A stretch of 41,077 bases of DNA from an uncultured Lachnospiraceae bacterium (GTDB lineage Bacteria; Bacillota; Clostridia; Lachnospirales; Lachnospiraceae), in the NCBI GenBank assembly GCA_944383835.1, contig CALWRE010000214.1, positions 1-41,077 of the forward strand. The letters run 5' to 3'. Shown one piece after another: positions 24,878 through 33,389 of the stretch (its first letter is position 1; each line of letters starts with the position of its first letter). The position numbers and the translations under genes were made by a program. A model generated the notes under the pieces. That model did not search any database. It saw nothing but the letters and a program-made list of their open reading frames with translations, and had not been told where the DNA came from.

Positions 24878-24930
24878 CAAGCCAGAATACGAGATACAGC
24901 ATTTGTAAACAGGCGATTGGGAGGGAAGTT

Positions 24931-25608
24931 ATGTATATCAATCAGGCGTCTGAGGTGGCTTACGACTATATTGTAGAGCAGATTCGCTCGGGAAAATGGA
25001 AACCAGGGGATAAGATCGCTACGGAATCGCAGCTGGTGGAGACAATCGGCGTCAGCCGTGTGGCTGTGCGCCAGGCGATTGAGCGCCTGGTAACCCTTTC
25101 CGTGCTGAAGAAGGTGCAGGGCTCCGGCACTTATGTGGAGAAGAAGGAAAACATGTCCATTATGAGCACGGCAATCTTTGGCTTTGACGCGGAGTTTATG
25201 CTGAAGATGCTGGAGTTTCGCAGAATGTTTGATTCCTATAATATGGAGCTTTTTGTGCGCCATGCTACCGAGGAGGAGATTGCCGCCCTGCAGAAAAACT
25301 ATGTAGAGATGGTGGCCTCCAAGGATAATATGCAGCAGTTTCATCATTTGGATCAGGTTTTTCATGATATGGTGGCCAATGGCACGAGAAACCCTATGAT
25401 TATACAGATATCCAAGATATTTACAGATGTTTTTGTGGACAATCAGAAGTTGATTTACCACAATGTAGGGCCGGAAAGTGCGATTTTTTATCATGGCAAG
25501 ATGCTGGAGGCGGTCAAAGAGCGCAACGGCGAAGTGGCCTCCATCTACGCCAGGATGTCCATTGAGGAATCAATGCGCCGCTGGGAGGAGCAGCACGAAC
25601 AAAAATAA
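24931..25608 (+). CDS. GntR-family transcriptional regulator (FadR/FCD type)
   Basis: The protein has 225 residues. The N-terminal winged helix (about 5-72) includes GVSRVAVRQAIERL and the wing GSGTYVE. The helical C-terminal domain resembles FCD, with candidate metal or ligand residues in HHLDQVFHD (about 141-149) and the later His of FYHGKMLEAV. Such proteins are usually repressors released by a small acid or sugar-derived ligand. It starts its own transcript and lies 13 nt upstream of the glycyl-radical enzyme gene, so it probably controls that enzyme and its activase. Confidence 0.9.
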   Translation: MYINQASEVAYDYIVEQIRSGKWKPGDKIATESQLVETIGVSRVAVRQAIERLVTLSVLKKVQGSGTYVEKKENMSIMSTAIFGFDAEFMLKMLEFRRMFDSYNMELFVRHATEEEIAALQKNYVEMVASKDNMQQFHHLDQVFHDMVANGTRNPMIIQISKIFTDVFVDNQKLIYHNVGPESAIFYHGKMLEAVKERNGEVASIYARMSIEESMRRWEEQHEQK

Positions 25609-25621
25609 GAGAGGAGATAAG

Positions 25622-27136
25622 ATGGATAGAGAAGCGCTTGCACGGGAAACATATGGAATTTTAACATCGGATAAGCTTACATATCGCCAAAAGCTGATTC
25701 AGCTGGCCAAACAGGCGGAGAACAGCCTGGAGGTACTGCATATTCCGGAGAAATTCGCCAAATATTTTGAGACCAGGGCTTTGTGCGACATGGGAGAGGG
25801 AAATGCGCCCTATCGTCCCCGCTACGTCATGGTGGACTATGAGCGCTTTATGAAGCAGGGAAGCGAGTTCCTGAAGATTGAACCGCCAAAGACATTGGAC
25901 GAGGCGATCTTTGCCCTGCTGACTCTGTATTATCATGTTCCCTCCATCACGACGATGCCCGTCTATATCGGGAATCTGGATACTTTGCTGGATCCGTTCC
26001 TGGATGGGCTTAGCGATGAGGAGGTCAAGGCGAAATTCAAGCTGTTTCTTAACTATGTGGACCGTACCATTGCCGACGGCTACTGCCATGCGAACCTGGG
26101 GCCGAAGGATCTGCGGGCTACCCGGCTTTTGCTGGAGTGTGAGAAGGAACTGAAAAACGCGGTTCCCAATTTTACGATAAAATACGATATCGATGAGACG
26201 CCGGATGATTTGATGGAGCAGGCGATTCTGTGCGCGTTGGAGTGCGCCAATCCGGCCATCGCCAACCACAAGGCCCATAAGGACACCTACTGGGATTACG
26301 GAATTTCCAGCTGCTATAATATTCTGCCTCTGCGGGGAGGCTCCTATATCCTGTCCCGCGTGGTAATCCCCCGCCTGGCAAAGATGGCGGACAGCACGGA
26401 GCAGTTCTTAGAGGAGGTGTTGCCGGACGCTTTGCTGGGCCTGGGACAGTACATGGATGAAAGGATCCGTTTCCTGGTGGAAGAATCCGGTTTCTTCCAG
26501 AGCTCTTTCCTGGTGAAGGAAGGGCTGATTGAGAGAGAAAACTTCACCGCCATGTTCGGCGTGGCCGGCCTGTGCGACGGGGTGAATTATCTGCTGCGCG
26601 ACAGCGGAAAACGATATGGACACGACCCGGAGGCCGACGATTTGGCCGACCGGATTATGACGATCATTGCGGATTTTGCCGCCAGCTATCCTGCCAAATA
26701 CTGCGAGGCGTCGGGGGGACATTATTACCTGCACGCTCAGGCGGGGCTTTCCACCGACGAGGGAGTCACCTCCGGGGTGCGCATCGTAGTGGGCGACGAG
26801 CCGGAGAGCCTGTATGCCCATCTGCGCCACAGCGCCCGGTTCCACCGCTTCTTCCCCACCGGCTGCTCAGATATTTTCCCCTTCGAGGTGACGGCACGGA
26901 ATAATCCGGCTGCGGTCCTGGATATCATCAAGGGAGCCTTCCGCGAGGGAGATAAGTATATGGCGATCTACCAGTCGGACAGCGACCTGGTGCGGATCAC
27001 CGGCTATCTGGTCAAGAGAAGCGATATCGAGAAATACGACAGCGGCCAGGTGGTGCTGCAGGATACGGTTCAGAACGGCAGCAGCAACTATAAGCTGAAC
27101 CGGCTGGCCGACCGGAAGGTGCGTTCCAATGCATAA
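25622..27136 (+). CDS. yjjI: YjjI-family glycyl radical enzyme
   Basis: The protein has 504 residues, close to the roughly 516 of E. coli YjjI. The C-terminal glycyl-radical motif is VRITGY with the radical-bearing Gly461. The probable active-site thiyl Cys is Cys231 in GISSCYNILPLRGG. The family reaction is not established to my knowledge. The enzyme would act in the cytosol under strictly anaerobic conditions after activation by the radical-SAM protein encoded next, whose start overlaps this stop by 8 nt. The ATG at 25622 has AGAGGAG just upstream; the longer in-frame extension overlaps the regulator gene and is rejected. Its place next to a nucleoside importer recalls the E. coli yjjI-yjjW/deo locus. 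Confidence 0.9.
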   Translation: MDREALARETYGILTSDKLTYRQKLIQLAKQAENSLEVLHIPEKFAKYFETRALCDMGEGNAPYRPRYVMVDYERFMKQGSEFLKIEPPKTLDEAIFALLTLYYHVPSITTMPVYIGNLDTLLDPFLDGLSDEEVKAKFKLFLNYVDRTIADGYCHANLGPKDLRATRLLLECEKELKNAVPNFTIKYDIDETPDDLMEQAILCALECANPAIANHKAHKDTYWDYGISSCYNILPLRGGSYILSRVVIPRLAKMADSTEQFLEEVLPDALLGLGQYMDERIRFLVEESGFFQSSFLVKEGLIERENFTAMFGVAGLCDGVNYLLRDSGKRYGHDPEADDLADRIMTIIADFAASYPAKYCEASGGHYYLHAQAGLSTDEGVTSGVRIVVGDEPESLYAHLRHSARFHRFFPTGCSDIFPFEVTARNNPAAVLDIIKGAFREGDKYMAIYQSDSDLVRITGYLVKRSDIEKYDSGQVVLQDTVQNGSSNYKLNRLADRKVRSNA

Positions 27137-27989
27137 GACGGCCGCAGCGGGGCCCCTTCGGGCCCCGGTCAACCGGATTTTGGAACATACCCTGGTGGAC
27201 GGGCCGGGGAACCGGACCATCGTGTTTTTTCAGGAGTGCAATATCGGCTGCCGCTACTGCCATAATCCGGAGACCCAGAGAATGTGCATCGGCTGCGGCA
27301 GCTGCGTCGACCAGTGCCCCGCAGGGGCGCTGCGGCTGGAAGCGGGCCGGGTGATCTGGGATCGTGAGCTCTGCGTGGGCTGCGACACCTGCATTCACGT
27401 ATGCCCTCACTACAGCTCGCCCAAGGTAACGGAGATGACGGTGGACGAGGTGTATGAGGAGATCCGCAGGAACATTCCTTTTATCCGGGGAATCACGGTA
27501 TCCGGCGGCGAATGCTCGCTGCGCCTCCCCTTTTTGCAGGAGCTTTTTGCCCGCTGCCGGAATCTTTCTCTGACCTGCCTGATGGACTGCAATGGGACGG
27601 TTCCGCTGTGGGACGAGCCGGTCATGGAGGTCTGCGACGGCGTTATGCTGGATGTAAAGGCCTGGGACGAGGGCTGTTTTAGGCGGCTGACCGGGGCGGG
27701 AAACAGCGTGGTAAAGGAAAACCTGCGCCATCTGTCCGAGATGGAGAAGCTGGAAGAGCTGCGGATCGTATGCCTGGACGGCTGGGTGGACGCCCCGGAG
27801 GTAATCCGGGGAATCGCGCAGACCGTGACGGAGAAAACGAAGAGAGAAACCCTGTTAAAGCTGATTCGTTTCCGCTCCATGGGCGTCCGGGGCGAGCTGG
27901 CGAAGGCGCCTTCGCCCTCCGGCGCGTATATGGCCGAACTGGAAAAGCTGGCCCGGCAGCTGGGGTTTGAAAATATACGGGTGGTATAA
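27129..27989 (+). CDS. yjjW: YjjW-family glycyl radical enzyme activase (radical SAM)
   Basis: The protein has 286 residues. The radical-SAM [4Fe-4S] motif is CNIGCRYC (Cys37, Cys41, Cys44). It is followed by two ferredoxin-like clusters: Cys53, Cys56, Cys59, Cys63 and Cys82, Cys85, Cys88, Cys92. The SAM-binding TVSGGE follows near residue 124. It would form the glycyl radical on Gly461 of the upstream YjjI. The 8-nt overlap indicates coupled translation. A strong terminator lies 35 nt after the stop, closing the unit. Confidence 0.93.
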   Translation: MHKTAAAGPLRAPVNRILEHTLVDGPGNRTIVFFQECNIGCRYCHNPETQRMCIGCGSCVDQCPAGALRLEAGRVIWDRELCVGCDTCIHVCPHYSSPKVTEMTVDEVYEEIRRNIPFIRGITVSGGECSLRLPFLQELFARCRNLSLTCLMDCNGTVPLWDEPVMEVCDGVMLDVKAWDEGCFRRLTGAGNSVVKENLRHLSEMEKLEELRIVCLDGWVDAPEVIRGIAQTVTEKTKRETLLKLIRFRSMGVRGELAKAPSPSGAYMAELEKLARQLGFENIRVV

Positions 27990-28023
27990 AGAGAATAGAG
28001 GATAAAAGAAGAGAGGAAACCAT

Positions 28024-28070
28024 AGATGCTGTCAGCAGTCGTTTGAGACGAGGCTGGCGGCATCTTTTTT
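28024..28070 (+). terminator. strong terminator after yjjW
   Basis: A 13-bp stem (AGATGCTGTCAGC, 28024-28036, with GCTGGCGGCATCT, 28053-28065, including G-T pairs) has inner TCGT/ACGA pairing and is followed by six T residues. It separates the yjjI-yjjW unit from the PTS cluster. Confidence 0.92.
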
Positions 28071-28082
28071 GCCCCAAATCGT

Positions 28083-28283
28083 TAACTGAATAACAAAATC
28101 AAATGCAGAGAGATGATATGTGCAATATGCCGATAAAAAAATAGAAAACGTCTGTGAATAAGCCATATATCACAAAAGCATACAGTATATAGCTTATTGG
28201 CATTATGAAAAAAATATAAAATATGTTAAAAAAGAATTGAAGAAAATAGAACGAGCCAATTGAAATATTGGCTCACAAGCGCA
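28083..28283 (+). promoter_or_regulatory. AT-rich control region of the PTS cluster with two dyads
   Basis: No gene is visible here. A 13-bp dyad with one mismatch (AATAAGCCATATA, 28157-28169; TATATAGCTTATT, 28186-28198) and a perfect 8-bp dyad (GAGCCAAT, 28253-28260; ATTGGCTC, 28267-28274) lie between the terminator and the AAGGAGG of the EIIA gene. I could not assign a clear -35/-10 pair. The dyads may be operators or leader hairpins. Confidence 0.5.
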
Positions 28284-28296
28284 GAAAGGAGGAGGC

Positions 28297-28689
28297 ATGA
28301 AAGGAATTTTGCTGCTGTCCCATGGAACGCTTGCCATGGGGGTTTTAGAGGCCCTTGCAATGATCGGGCTGGACACGGAGGGAGTGAAGGCAATCCCTCT
28401 CTATCTGGATAGCGACTTGGATGCATACGGGGAGTCTATCCGACAGGCCGTGGACCGTTTGGACACAGGTGAGGGCGTTTTAGTGGCTGTGGATATTATG
28501 TCCGGCACCCCCTTCAACCAGATCTGCATGATGCTGGAAGAAAAGAATGTGGAGGTAATCACGGGACTGAATCTGGCGATGGTTATTTCTGCGATGGAAG
28601 GCAGGGACAGCAAGACACTGGATGAACTGGCAAAGGCGAGTATAGAGGATGCCAAAAACAGTATTCTGAATGTCCGCGATTGTCTTTGA
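28297..28689 (+). CDS. PTS mannose/fructose/sorbose-family EIIA
   Basis: The protein has 130 residues; phospho-acceptor His9 is in LLLSHGTLAMG, and SGTPFNQ (about 69-75) is characteristic of the fold. It takes phosphate from HPr and passes it to EIIB. It is the first gene of the long cluster, with AAAGGAGGAGG before the ATG. The EIIB gene follows after 37 nt. Confidence 0.92.
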   Translation: MKGILLLSHGTLAMGVLEALAMIGLDTEGVKAIPLYLDSDLDAYGESIRQAVDRLDTGEGVLVAVDIMSGTPFNQICMMLEEKNVEVITGLNLAMVISAMEGRDSKTLDELAKASIEDAKNSILNVRDCL

Positions 28690-28726
28690 CCGGGGGAAGG
28701 AAAAGCAAAAGAAAAGGAGAAGAAAA

Positions 28727-29224
28727 ATGGGGGAACTTGCATTAGTCAGAGTGGACGGAAGATTAATCCATGGAGCCACCTGCATGGTCTGGGGTTCGGC
28801 CGTATCGGCAAGCCGGATCATTGCGGTGGATAATGTGATTGCTAAAAACGCTTTTGTAAAAAAAATAACGGAAGCGGTCAGTAAAAACGTGCCTGCAGTA
28901 GTGGTGACCGAAGAAGAGATCGTGAATATGTGGAAGGAGAACCAGTTCGGCGACGGACGGATTATGGTGATCTTTAAAACAATAGAGTCAGCCCTGGCGG
29001 TGAGAAAGCTGGGATTTGATTTTCCTAAGCTGCAGATTGGACTGACCCTGATGAAAAACGGCTCGCAGCACCTGAGCAGAACACTGTTTATCAATCAGAG
29101 CGAGATGGATGCATTGACTGAACTGGACGAGACGTATCATGTGGAAATCTACACGCAGTATTCGCCGCAGCTGCCGGCAGAACCTTGGACAGTCAGCATA
29201 AAATCAAAATACAAAGGAGAGTAA
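28727..29224 (+). CDS. PTS mannose/fructose/sorbose-family EIIB
   Basis: The protein has 165 residues beginning MGELALVRVDGRLIHG; phospho-acceptor His15 is in the family motif RVDGRLIHG. It phosphorylates the sugar during uptake by EIIC/EIID. The start at 28727 follows AAAAGGAGAAG; an upstream in-frame ATG overlaps the EIIA gene and is rejected. Confidence 0.93.
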   Translation: MGELALVRVDGRLIHGATCMVWGSAVSASRIIAVDNVIAKNAFVKKITEAVSKNVPAVVVTEEEIVNMWKENQFGDGRIMVIFKTIESALAVRKLGFDFPKLQIGLTLMKNGSQHLSRTLFINQSEMDALTELDETYHVEIYTQYSPQLPAEPWTVSIKSKYKGE

Positions 29225-29228
29225 GAAT

Positions 29229-30002
29229 ATGGATGTTCAAACCACAATTATTTACTGTGTAGTTGCCGCCCTGCTCTGCAGGTACTGCTGTCCGCTCTTT
29301 GGCATGTTTAACCAGCTGAATCTGCCCTATATGCTCAGCTGGATTCTCGGCATGGTGCTGGGAGACTGGAGAACCGGCCTGATTGTCGGCGCAGTGATTA
29401 CAACTCTTAATATGGCTCCCGTAGTGATCGGTGCCGTGCAGACGATGAACCTGTGGGACGCCGCTGTATTGTGCGTAGCCCTGGTAGTGGGGCAGGGAAT
29501 GGATATCGAGGTCGCCTTCGCCATTGCCGCGCCGATGGCTGTGCTGGGAAACGCTTTGACCAATATCCAGACGGTTATCCTTTATGACGGCATTACCGAT
29601 CAGCTCACCCTTCGTGCGGTGCGAAACGGCAATCCCAAGCAGGCTGTGCTGGTGGAGTCCATTGTCAAATGGTGCATCTCCTTTGTCTGGATGTGCGTCT
29701 GGTATTTTATTCTGGTTTATTTTGGAACGAGGGCGGCGACTTCCCTGGTAACCGCCATGCCTGGCTGGATTGTCAGCGGATTCGTGGCAGCCGGAAGACT
29801 CCTGCCGGCCGTGGGCTTCGGCTTGTTCTTATCGGCTATGGGAAAGAAAAAGTTCATTCCGTTTTTTATCATCGGGGCGTATGCCTATCTGTATTTCGGG
29901 CTTTCTTCTGTAAAGATCGCGATTCTATCCGTGTGTATCGCTTTCATCTACATTCAGCTTGACCGCAGCGATGACGGCATTCTTGCAAAGGGGGGCAAAT
30001 AA
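29229..30002 (+). CDS. PTS mannose/fructose/sorbose-family EIIC
   Basis: The protein has 257 residues with about seven or eight hydrophobic segments and early motifs NQLNLPYMLSWILGM and GDWRTGLIVGA (about residues 34-60) typical of sorbose/mannose-type EIIC. It forms the sugar channel with EIID. Spacing is 4 nt from EIIB and 2 nt to EIID, so translation is tightly linked. Confidence 0.93.
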   Translation: MDVQTTIIYCVVAALLCRYCCPLFGMFNQLNLPYMLSWILGMVLGDWRTGLIVGAVITTLNMAPVVIGAVQTMNLWDAAVLCVALVVGQGMDIEVAFAIAAPMAVLGNALTNIQTVILYDGITDQLTLRAVRNGNPKQAVLVESIVKWCISFVWMCVWYFILVYFGTRAATSLVTAMPGWIVSGFVAAGRLLPAVGFGLFLSAMGKKKFIPFFIIGAYAYLYFGLSSVKIAILSVCIAFIYIQLDRSDDGILAKGGK

Positions 30003-30004
30003 TC

Positions 30005-30838
30005 ATGAGCGATGTGACGAAAAAGAAATTATCGAAGAAGGAATTGTTTCTGAATCACCTGTATTTCTATATGTTCACCTATCAGGCCCAGAGCCAGTCC
30101 CGAAAAGCAGGCGCGGTTCTCTGCGCATCCTTTGCTATGATCGCAGACAAACTGTATCCGGGAAATCCTGAGCGGCAGAAAGATTTGATGGAACGCCATT
30201 CCGGTTTCTATATGACGGACTATACCTGGGGCGGGACCCTGCATGGCGTCCTGGTCGCCCTGGAGGAGAGCCGGGCGATGGAGATTGAGAAGGAGGGTGA
30301 GCCGGAAATTTCAACGGACCTGATTGAAGGAATTAAGAGTGGTCTGATGGCTCCTTTGGCCGGTTTCGGCGACACCATTAACCAGAGCGTTGTCCGGGCT
30401 GCGGCAATCGCTTACAGCCAGCCTATGGCTGCTGCCGGCAATCCCCTGGGCGCTTTGATTGGATTTTTGGGGAACGACTTCTACCGCTGGCTGGTCAGTT
30501 TTACCACCTTCTTCCTGGGTTATAAAGGCGGTCTGGAATTTGTAGAAAAACTGACGACATCTAAGACCGTAGATGTGGCCCTGACCATTGCCGGCATTTT
30601 TTCCATGATGATGATGGGCGGTCTGGCTGCACAGAACATCAATTTTTCAACGACAATATCTTTTACCAGCATGACCTTCGATGAAATGATCGAGACGATT
30701 CTGCCCGGACTTTATCAGCTGGCTCCGCCCTTTATTGTATATTGGCTGCTTGCCAAAAAGAAGGTTAACGCGGTCTGGATTCTGATCGGAATCATGGTAA
30801 TTTGCCTGGTTCTGGCGGGAGTCGGTATTATTGCCTGA
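30005..30838 (+). CDS. PTS mannose/fructose/sorbose-family EIID
   Basis: The protein has 277 residues. The cytosolic N-terminal part includes RHSGFYMTDYTWGG (about 64-77) and GIKSGLMAPLAGFGDTINQS (about 109-128), classic EIID signatures, followed by membrane segments at the C-terminus. It completes the permease. The sugar cannot be predicted from sequence alone; relatives carry hexoses, sorbose, amino sugars, Amadori products or disaccharides. Confidence 0.94.
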   Translation: MSDVTKKKLSKKELFLNHLYFYMFTYQAQSQSRKAGAVLCASFAMIADKLYPGNPERQKDLMERHSGFYMTDYTWGGTLHGVLVALEESRAMEIEKEGEPEISTDLIEGIKSGLMAPLAGFGDTINQSVVRAAAIAYSQPMAAAGNPLGALIGFLGNDFYRWLVSFTTFFLGYKGGLEFVEKLTTSKTVDVALTIAGIFSMMMMGGLAAQNINFSTTISFTSMTFDEMIETILPGLYQLAPPFIVYWLLAKKKVNAVWILIGIMVICLVLAGVGIIA

Positions 30839-30863
30839 GTAAGGCCCAAAAAGGAGAGAGACG

Positions 30864-31250
30864 ATGGAGATATACATTGCCGTTATTGCGGGAATACTGA
30901 TTGGTTTTTTACTTGCAAAGCTGCTTAAGATCGTGCGGCTCAATCAATATCATAAAGAAGTGGCAGATACTTTGCTGCGCTGCATGGAGATGGAAAATGA
31001 ATATGCCCAGGCATTAGGCGAGAAGTCAATGATCGAATACACAATCAAGAAAAAGGGCATGCAGTTTGGGATCCTGCACTTCGGCAGTGTATATCATCTG
31101 CTCAGCGCCATCCCTAAAAAGGAGGAATCAGTGTCCAAGGTGGAAGAGGCTATGGGGCTTTTCCTTCAGGAAGCGCTTCGCGACGACATTGAAAAATATC
31201 GGAGGGAGCGGGAAGAGAGAAAGAAGGGCAAAAAACGTCGAGCCGGATAA
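30864..31250 (+). CDS. small single-pass membrane protein of unknown function
   Basis: The protein has 128 residues. One N-terminal membrane helix (about 3-22, AVIAGILIGFLLAKLLKIV) precedes a cytosolic part ending in a strongly basic tail (EERKKGKKRRAG). I recognise no domain. It lies 25 nt after EIID with AAGGAGAGAG upstream and is followed by the aldolase gene, so it is a real member of the operon. It could be a regulator or anchor for the PTS, but nothing in the sequence shows this. Confidence 0.7.
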   Translation: MEIYIAVIAGILIGFLLAKLLKIVRLNQYHKEVADTLLRCMEMENEYAQALGEKSMIEYTIKKKGMQFGILHFGSVYHLLSAIPKKEESVSKVEEAMGLFLQEALRDDIEKYRREREERKKGKKRRAG

Positions 31251-31332
31251 GATGGCGGGAAGGCGTCCGCGCTGGCAGGCGGAAACAAAATGGATAGATG
31301 CAGAAAATAGAAACGTGACGGAGGATAGAAAA

Positions 31333-32247
31333 ATGTTGCTGACAATGCGGGAGATTTTAAACGAGGCCAGAGAAAAACGCTATTGTGTGGCGGCTCCCAA
31401 TGTGATTGACGACCGCTCGATCCGGGCGGTAATCCGAGCGGCGGAAAGCCAGGATGCGCCGGTGATCATCGATATTTCGCGGGGCGGAATCACAACGGAG
31501 GAATTTTATCGCCTGGCGGCCCAGTCGGCTGCGGCGGCCCGGCAGACCCGGGTGCCGGTGGCGGTGAATCTGGATCACGGCAAAGATTATCAGGCCTGCG
31601 TGGAAGGAATCATATCGGACTGCTCTTCCATCATGGCAGATCGCTCCACCCTTTCCTTTGACGAGAATGTCAGGCAGGTGGCTGAGCTTTCCCGGATTGC
31701 CCATGCAGCCGGCAAGTCCATTGAGGCGGAGTTGGGGCATGTGGGAACCAATGTGGGAGCGGAAAAGGAAATCGAGACCTCCGCGGTAATGAAAACGGAG
31801 GCTGATATTCAAGCCGGCTTTACCCAGGTGGACGAGGCGGTGCGTTATGTGGAACTTACCCAGGTGGACGCCCTAGCGGTGGCCGTGGGAACGGTTCATG
31901 GGGCTTATCCGAAAGGAATGGTTCCGAAGATTGACTTTGACCGGATCCGAGCGCTTCGGGAAGCAGTGAGCGCTCCCCTGGTGGTTCACGGAGGCAGCGG
32001 GACTTCGCCTGAGGATATGGAGAAGCTGGGGCCTGCCGGCATTACCAAGATAAACCTGATGGCGGATATGATTGCCAACGGTGTCCTCTACACCTCCCGG
32101 TTCGTGAGTGAATTTGAGGAGGGATACGAAGGGCTGATTCATGCCTCCACCATGAAGATGAAGCAGTTTATCGACGTATTTTATCAGGGCTTTGAAGACA
32201 AGATCGCGGAATATATTCGTCTGCTGGGAAGTGCTGCAAAGGCGTAA
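31333..32247 (+). CDS. class II ketose-bisphosphate aldolase
   Basis: The protein has 304 residues of the class II aldolase family (fructose- or tagatose-1,6-bisphosphate type). Asp81 and His82 in NLDHGKD are the catalytic Asp and a zinc ligand; further zinc ligands are expected at His189 (GTVHGAYP) and His219 (VVHGGSGT). GHVG (136-139) and KINLMAD complete the site. It would cleave a phosphorylated ketose to DHAP and an aldehyde. The start at 31333 has GGAGGA 7 nt upstream; a longer in-frame frame overlaps the previous gene. No dedicated 6-phosphofructokinase, tagatose kinase or sugar isomerase is next to it, so the true substrate may be unusual. Confidence 0.88.
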   Translation: MLLTMREILNEAREKRYCVAAPNVIDDRSIRAVIRAAESQDAPVIIDISRGGITTEEFYRLAAQSAAAARQTRVPVAVNLDHGKDYQACVEGIISDCSSIMADRSTLSFDENVRQVAELSRIAHAAGKSIEAELGHVGTNVGAEKEIETSAVMKTEADIQAGFTQVDEAVRYVELTQVDALAVAVGTVHGAYPKGMVPKIDFDRIRALREAVSAPLVVHGGSGTSPEDMEKLGPAGITKINLMADMIANGVLYTSRFVSEFEEGYEGLIHASTMKMKQFIDVFYQGFEDKIAEYIRLLGSAAKA

Positions 32248-32278
32248 GAGCTGCAGGGAAGAAAGGAGGAGAACGAAA

Positions 32279-33370
32279 ATGGAAAAATTCAAGATGCTTT
32301 GGACCGGGGAATACAACGAGTATTGGGATAAAGTCTTTACGGAGAATTTTATCCTGGAGAAGGCTGGCAGAGCTTTCCCTGGGGCCAATACGGCGACGCA
32401 TCGGATGACGGAGGAGGAGCTGGTGCCTCTTCTGGAAGACAAGGATATTTTCTTAGATGGTTATGACCGGGTCACGGAGAGCGTGCTGCGCCGCTGCTCC
32501 AATGTAAAGATGATCATGAGTATCCGAGACGGCCCGGAGGAGAGCGTGGATATTGAGGCATGCACGCGGCTGGGCGTGCCGGTGCTATTCCCCGGCGGAC
32601 GGTGCATGCGCTCGGTGGCAGAGCTGACGGCGGCCTTGATTCTTTTGTGCGCCAAGCCGGTAATCCATCAGGTTAATAAGATTCGCAATGAGGGCTACAA
32701 TGATTCCAATAAAGCTGAGTTTGCTGCATTAAACGATGAGTACTTCGAAGTATATGGAAAAACATTGGGCATGGTAGGCCTGGGCCGCAACGGAAAAGAG
32801 CTGGTAAAATACATGAACGCCATGGGAATGAAAGCTATCGCCTATGATCCCTATTGCCCGAAAGAGGCGGCCGACGCCCTCCATGTGGAGCTGAAACCTC
32901 TGGATGATGTACTGAAGGAGGCCGATTATGTGGTGCTGGCAGCGCGGGTGACGCCGGAGACAAAGAGGATGATCGGGACCAGGGAATTTGCCCTGATGAA
33001 ACCGACCGCCTGTTTTATCAATACGGCCCGCTCGGAGCTGGTGGATGTGGATGCCTTCGTAGATGCGTTAAAGACAGGAAAAATACGCAAAGCGGCTACC
33101 GACGTTTTTGAGAAGGATCCGGTGACCAAGGTGGATATCCCGCTGGATGACGATCATCCCTATTTTTCCATCAGCCCGGATAAACTGATCATGACGCCCC
33201 ATATGGCCGGCTATTCGGTGGAGAGGACTTATACGGCCTATGAATTGTTAAAGCCCAGCTACGAAGGTTTCCTGAGGGGCGAGAAAAACATTGTCATTAA
33301 GAATCCGGATGTGTTTGATTCGCCTGCTTTCGCCGAACGCGGCGGCAAGCTTTTTGGGATCAAAGGTTAA
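32279..33370 (+). CDS. D-isomer-specific 2-hydroxyacid dehydrogenase 1
   Basis: The protein has 363 residues. The NAD-binding motif is GLGRNG within GMVGLGRNGKELVKYM (about 160-175). The catalytic region includes NTARSELVD (Arg), an Asp/Glu-rich VFEKDP stretch and the His in MTPHMAGYS. It oxidises or reduces a D-2-hydroxyacid/2-ketoacid pair. AAGGAGG precedes the ATG. A second, shorter member of the same family is encoded two genes downstream; the two differ in length and sequence, so different substrates are likely. Confidence 0.88.
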   Translation: MEKFKMLWTGEYNEYWDKVFTENFILEKAGRAFPGANTATHRMTEEELVPLLEDKDIFLDGYDRVTESVLRRCSNVKMIMSIRDGPEESVDIEACTRLGVPVLFPGGRCMRSVAELTAALILLCAKPVIHQVNKIRNEGYNDSNKAEFAALNDEYFEVYGKTLGMVGLGRNGKELVKYMNAMGMKAIAYDPYCPKEAADALHVELKPLDDVLKEADYVVLAARVTPETKRMIGTREFALMKPTACFINTARSELVDVDAFVDALKTGKIRKAATDVFEKDPVTKVDIPLDDDHPYFSISPDKLIMTPHMAGYSVERTYTAYELLKPSYEGFLRGEKNIVIKNPDVFDSPAFAERGGKLFGIKG

Positions 33371-33389
33371 GCCGGCAGAGGTGCTCTTT

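Noticed and set aside
28148..28162. Possible CcpA cre site upstream of the PTS cluster
   Set aside because: Only about half of the consensus positions match and the symmetry is poor.
28269..28281. Possible sigma-54 -24/-12 element before the EIIA gene
   Set aside because: GG is followed at the right distance by CA rather than GC, it overlaps the Shine-Dalgarno region, and no LevR-like activator is present.
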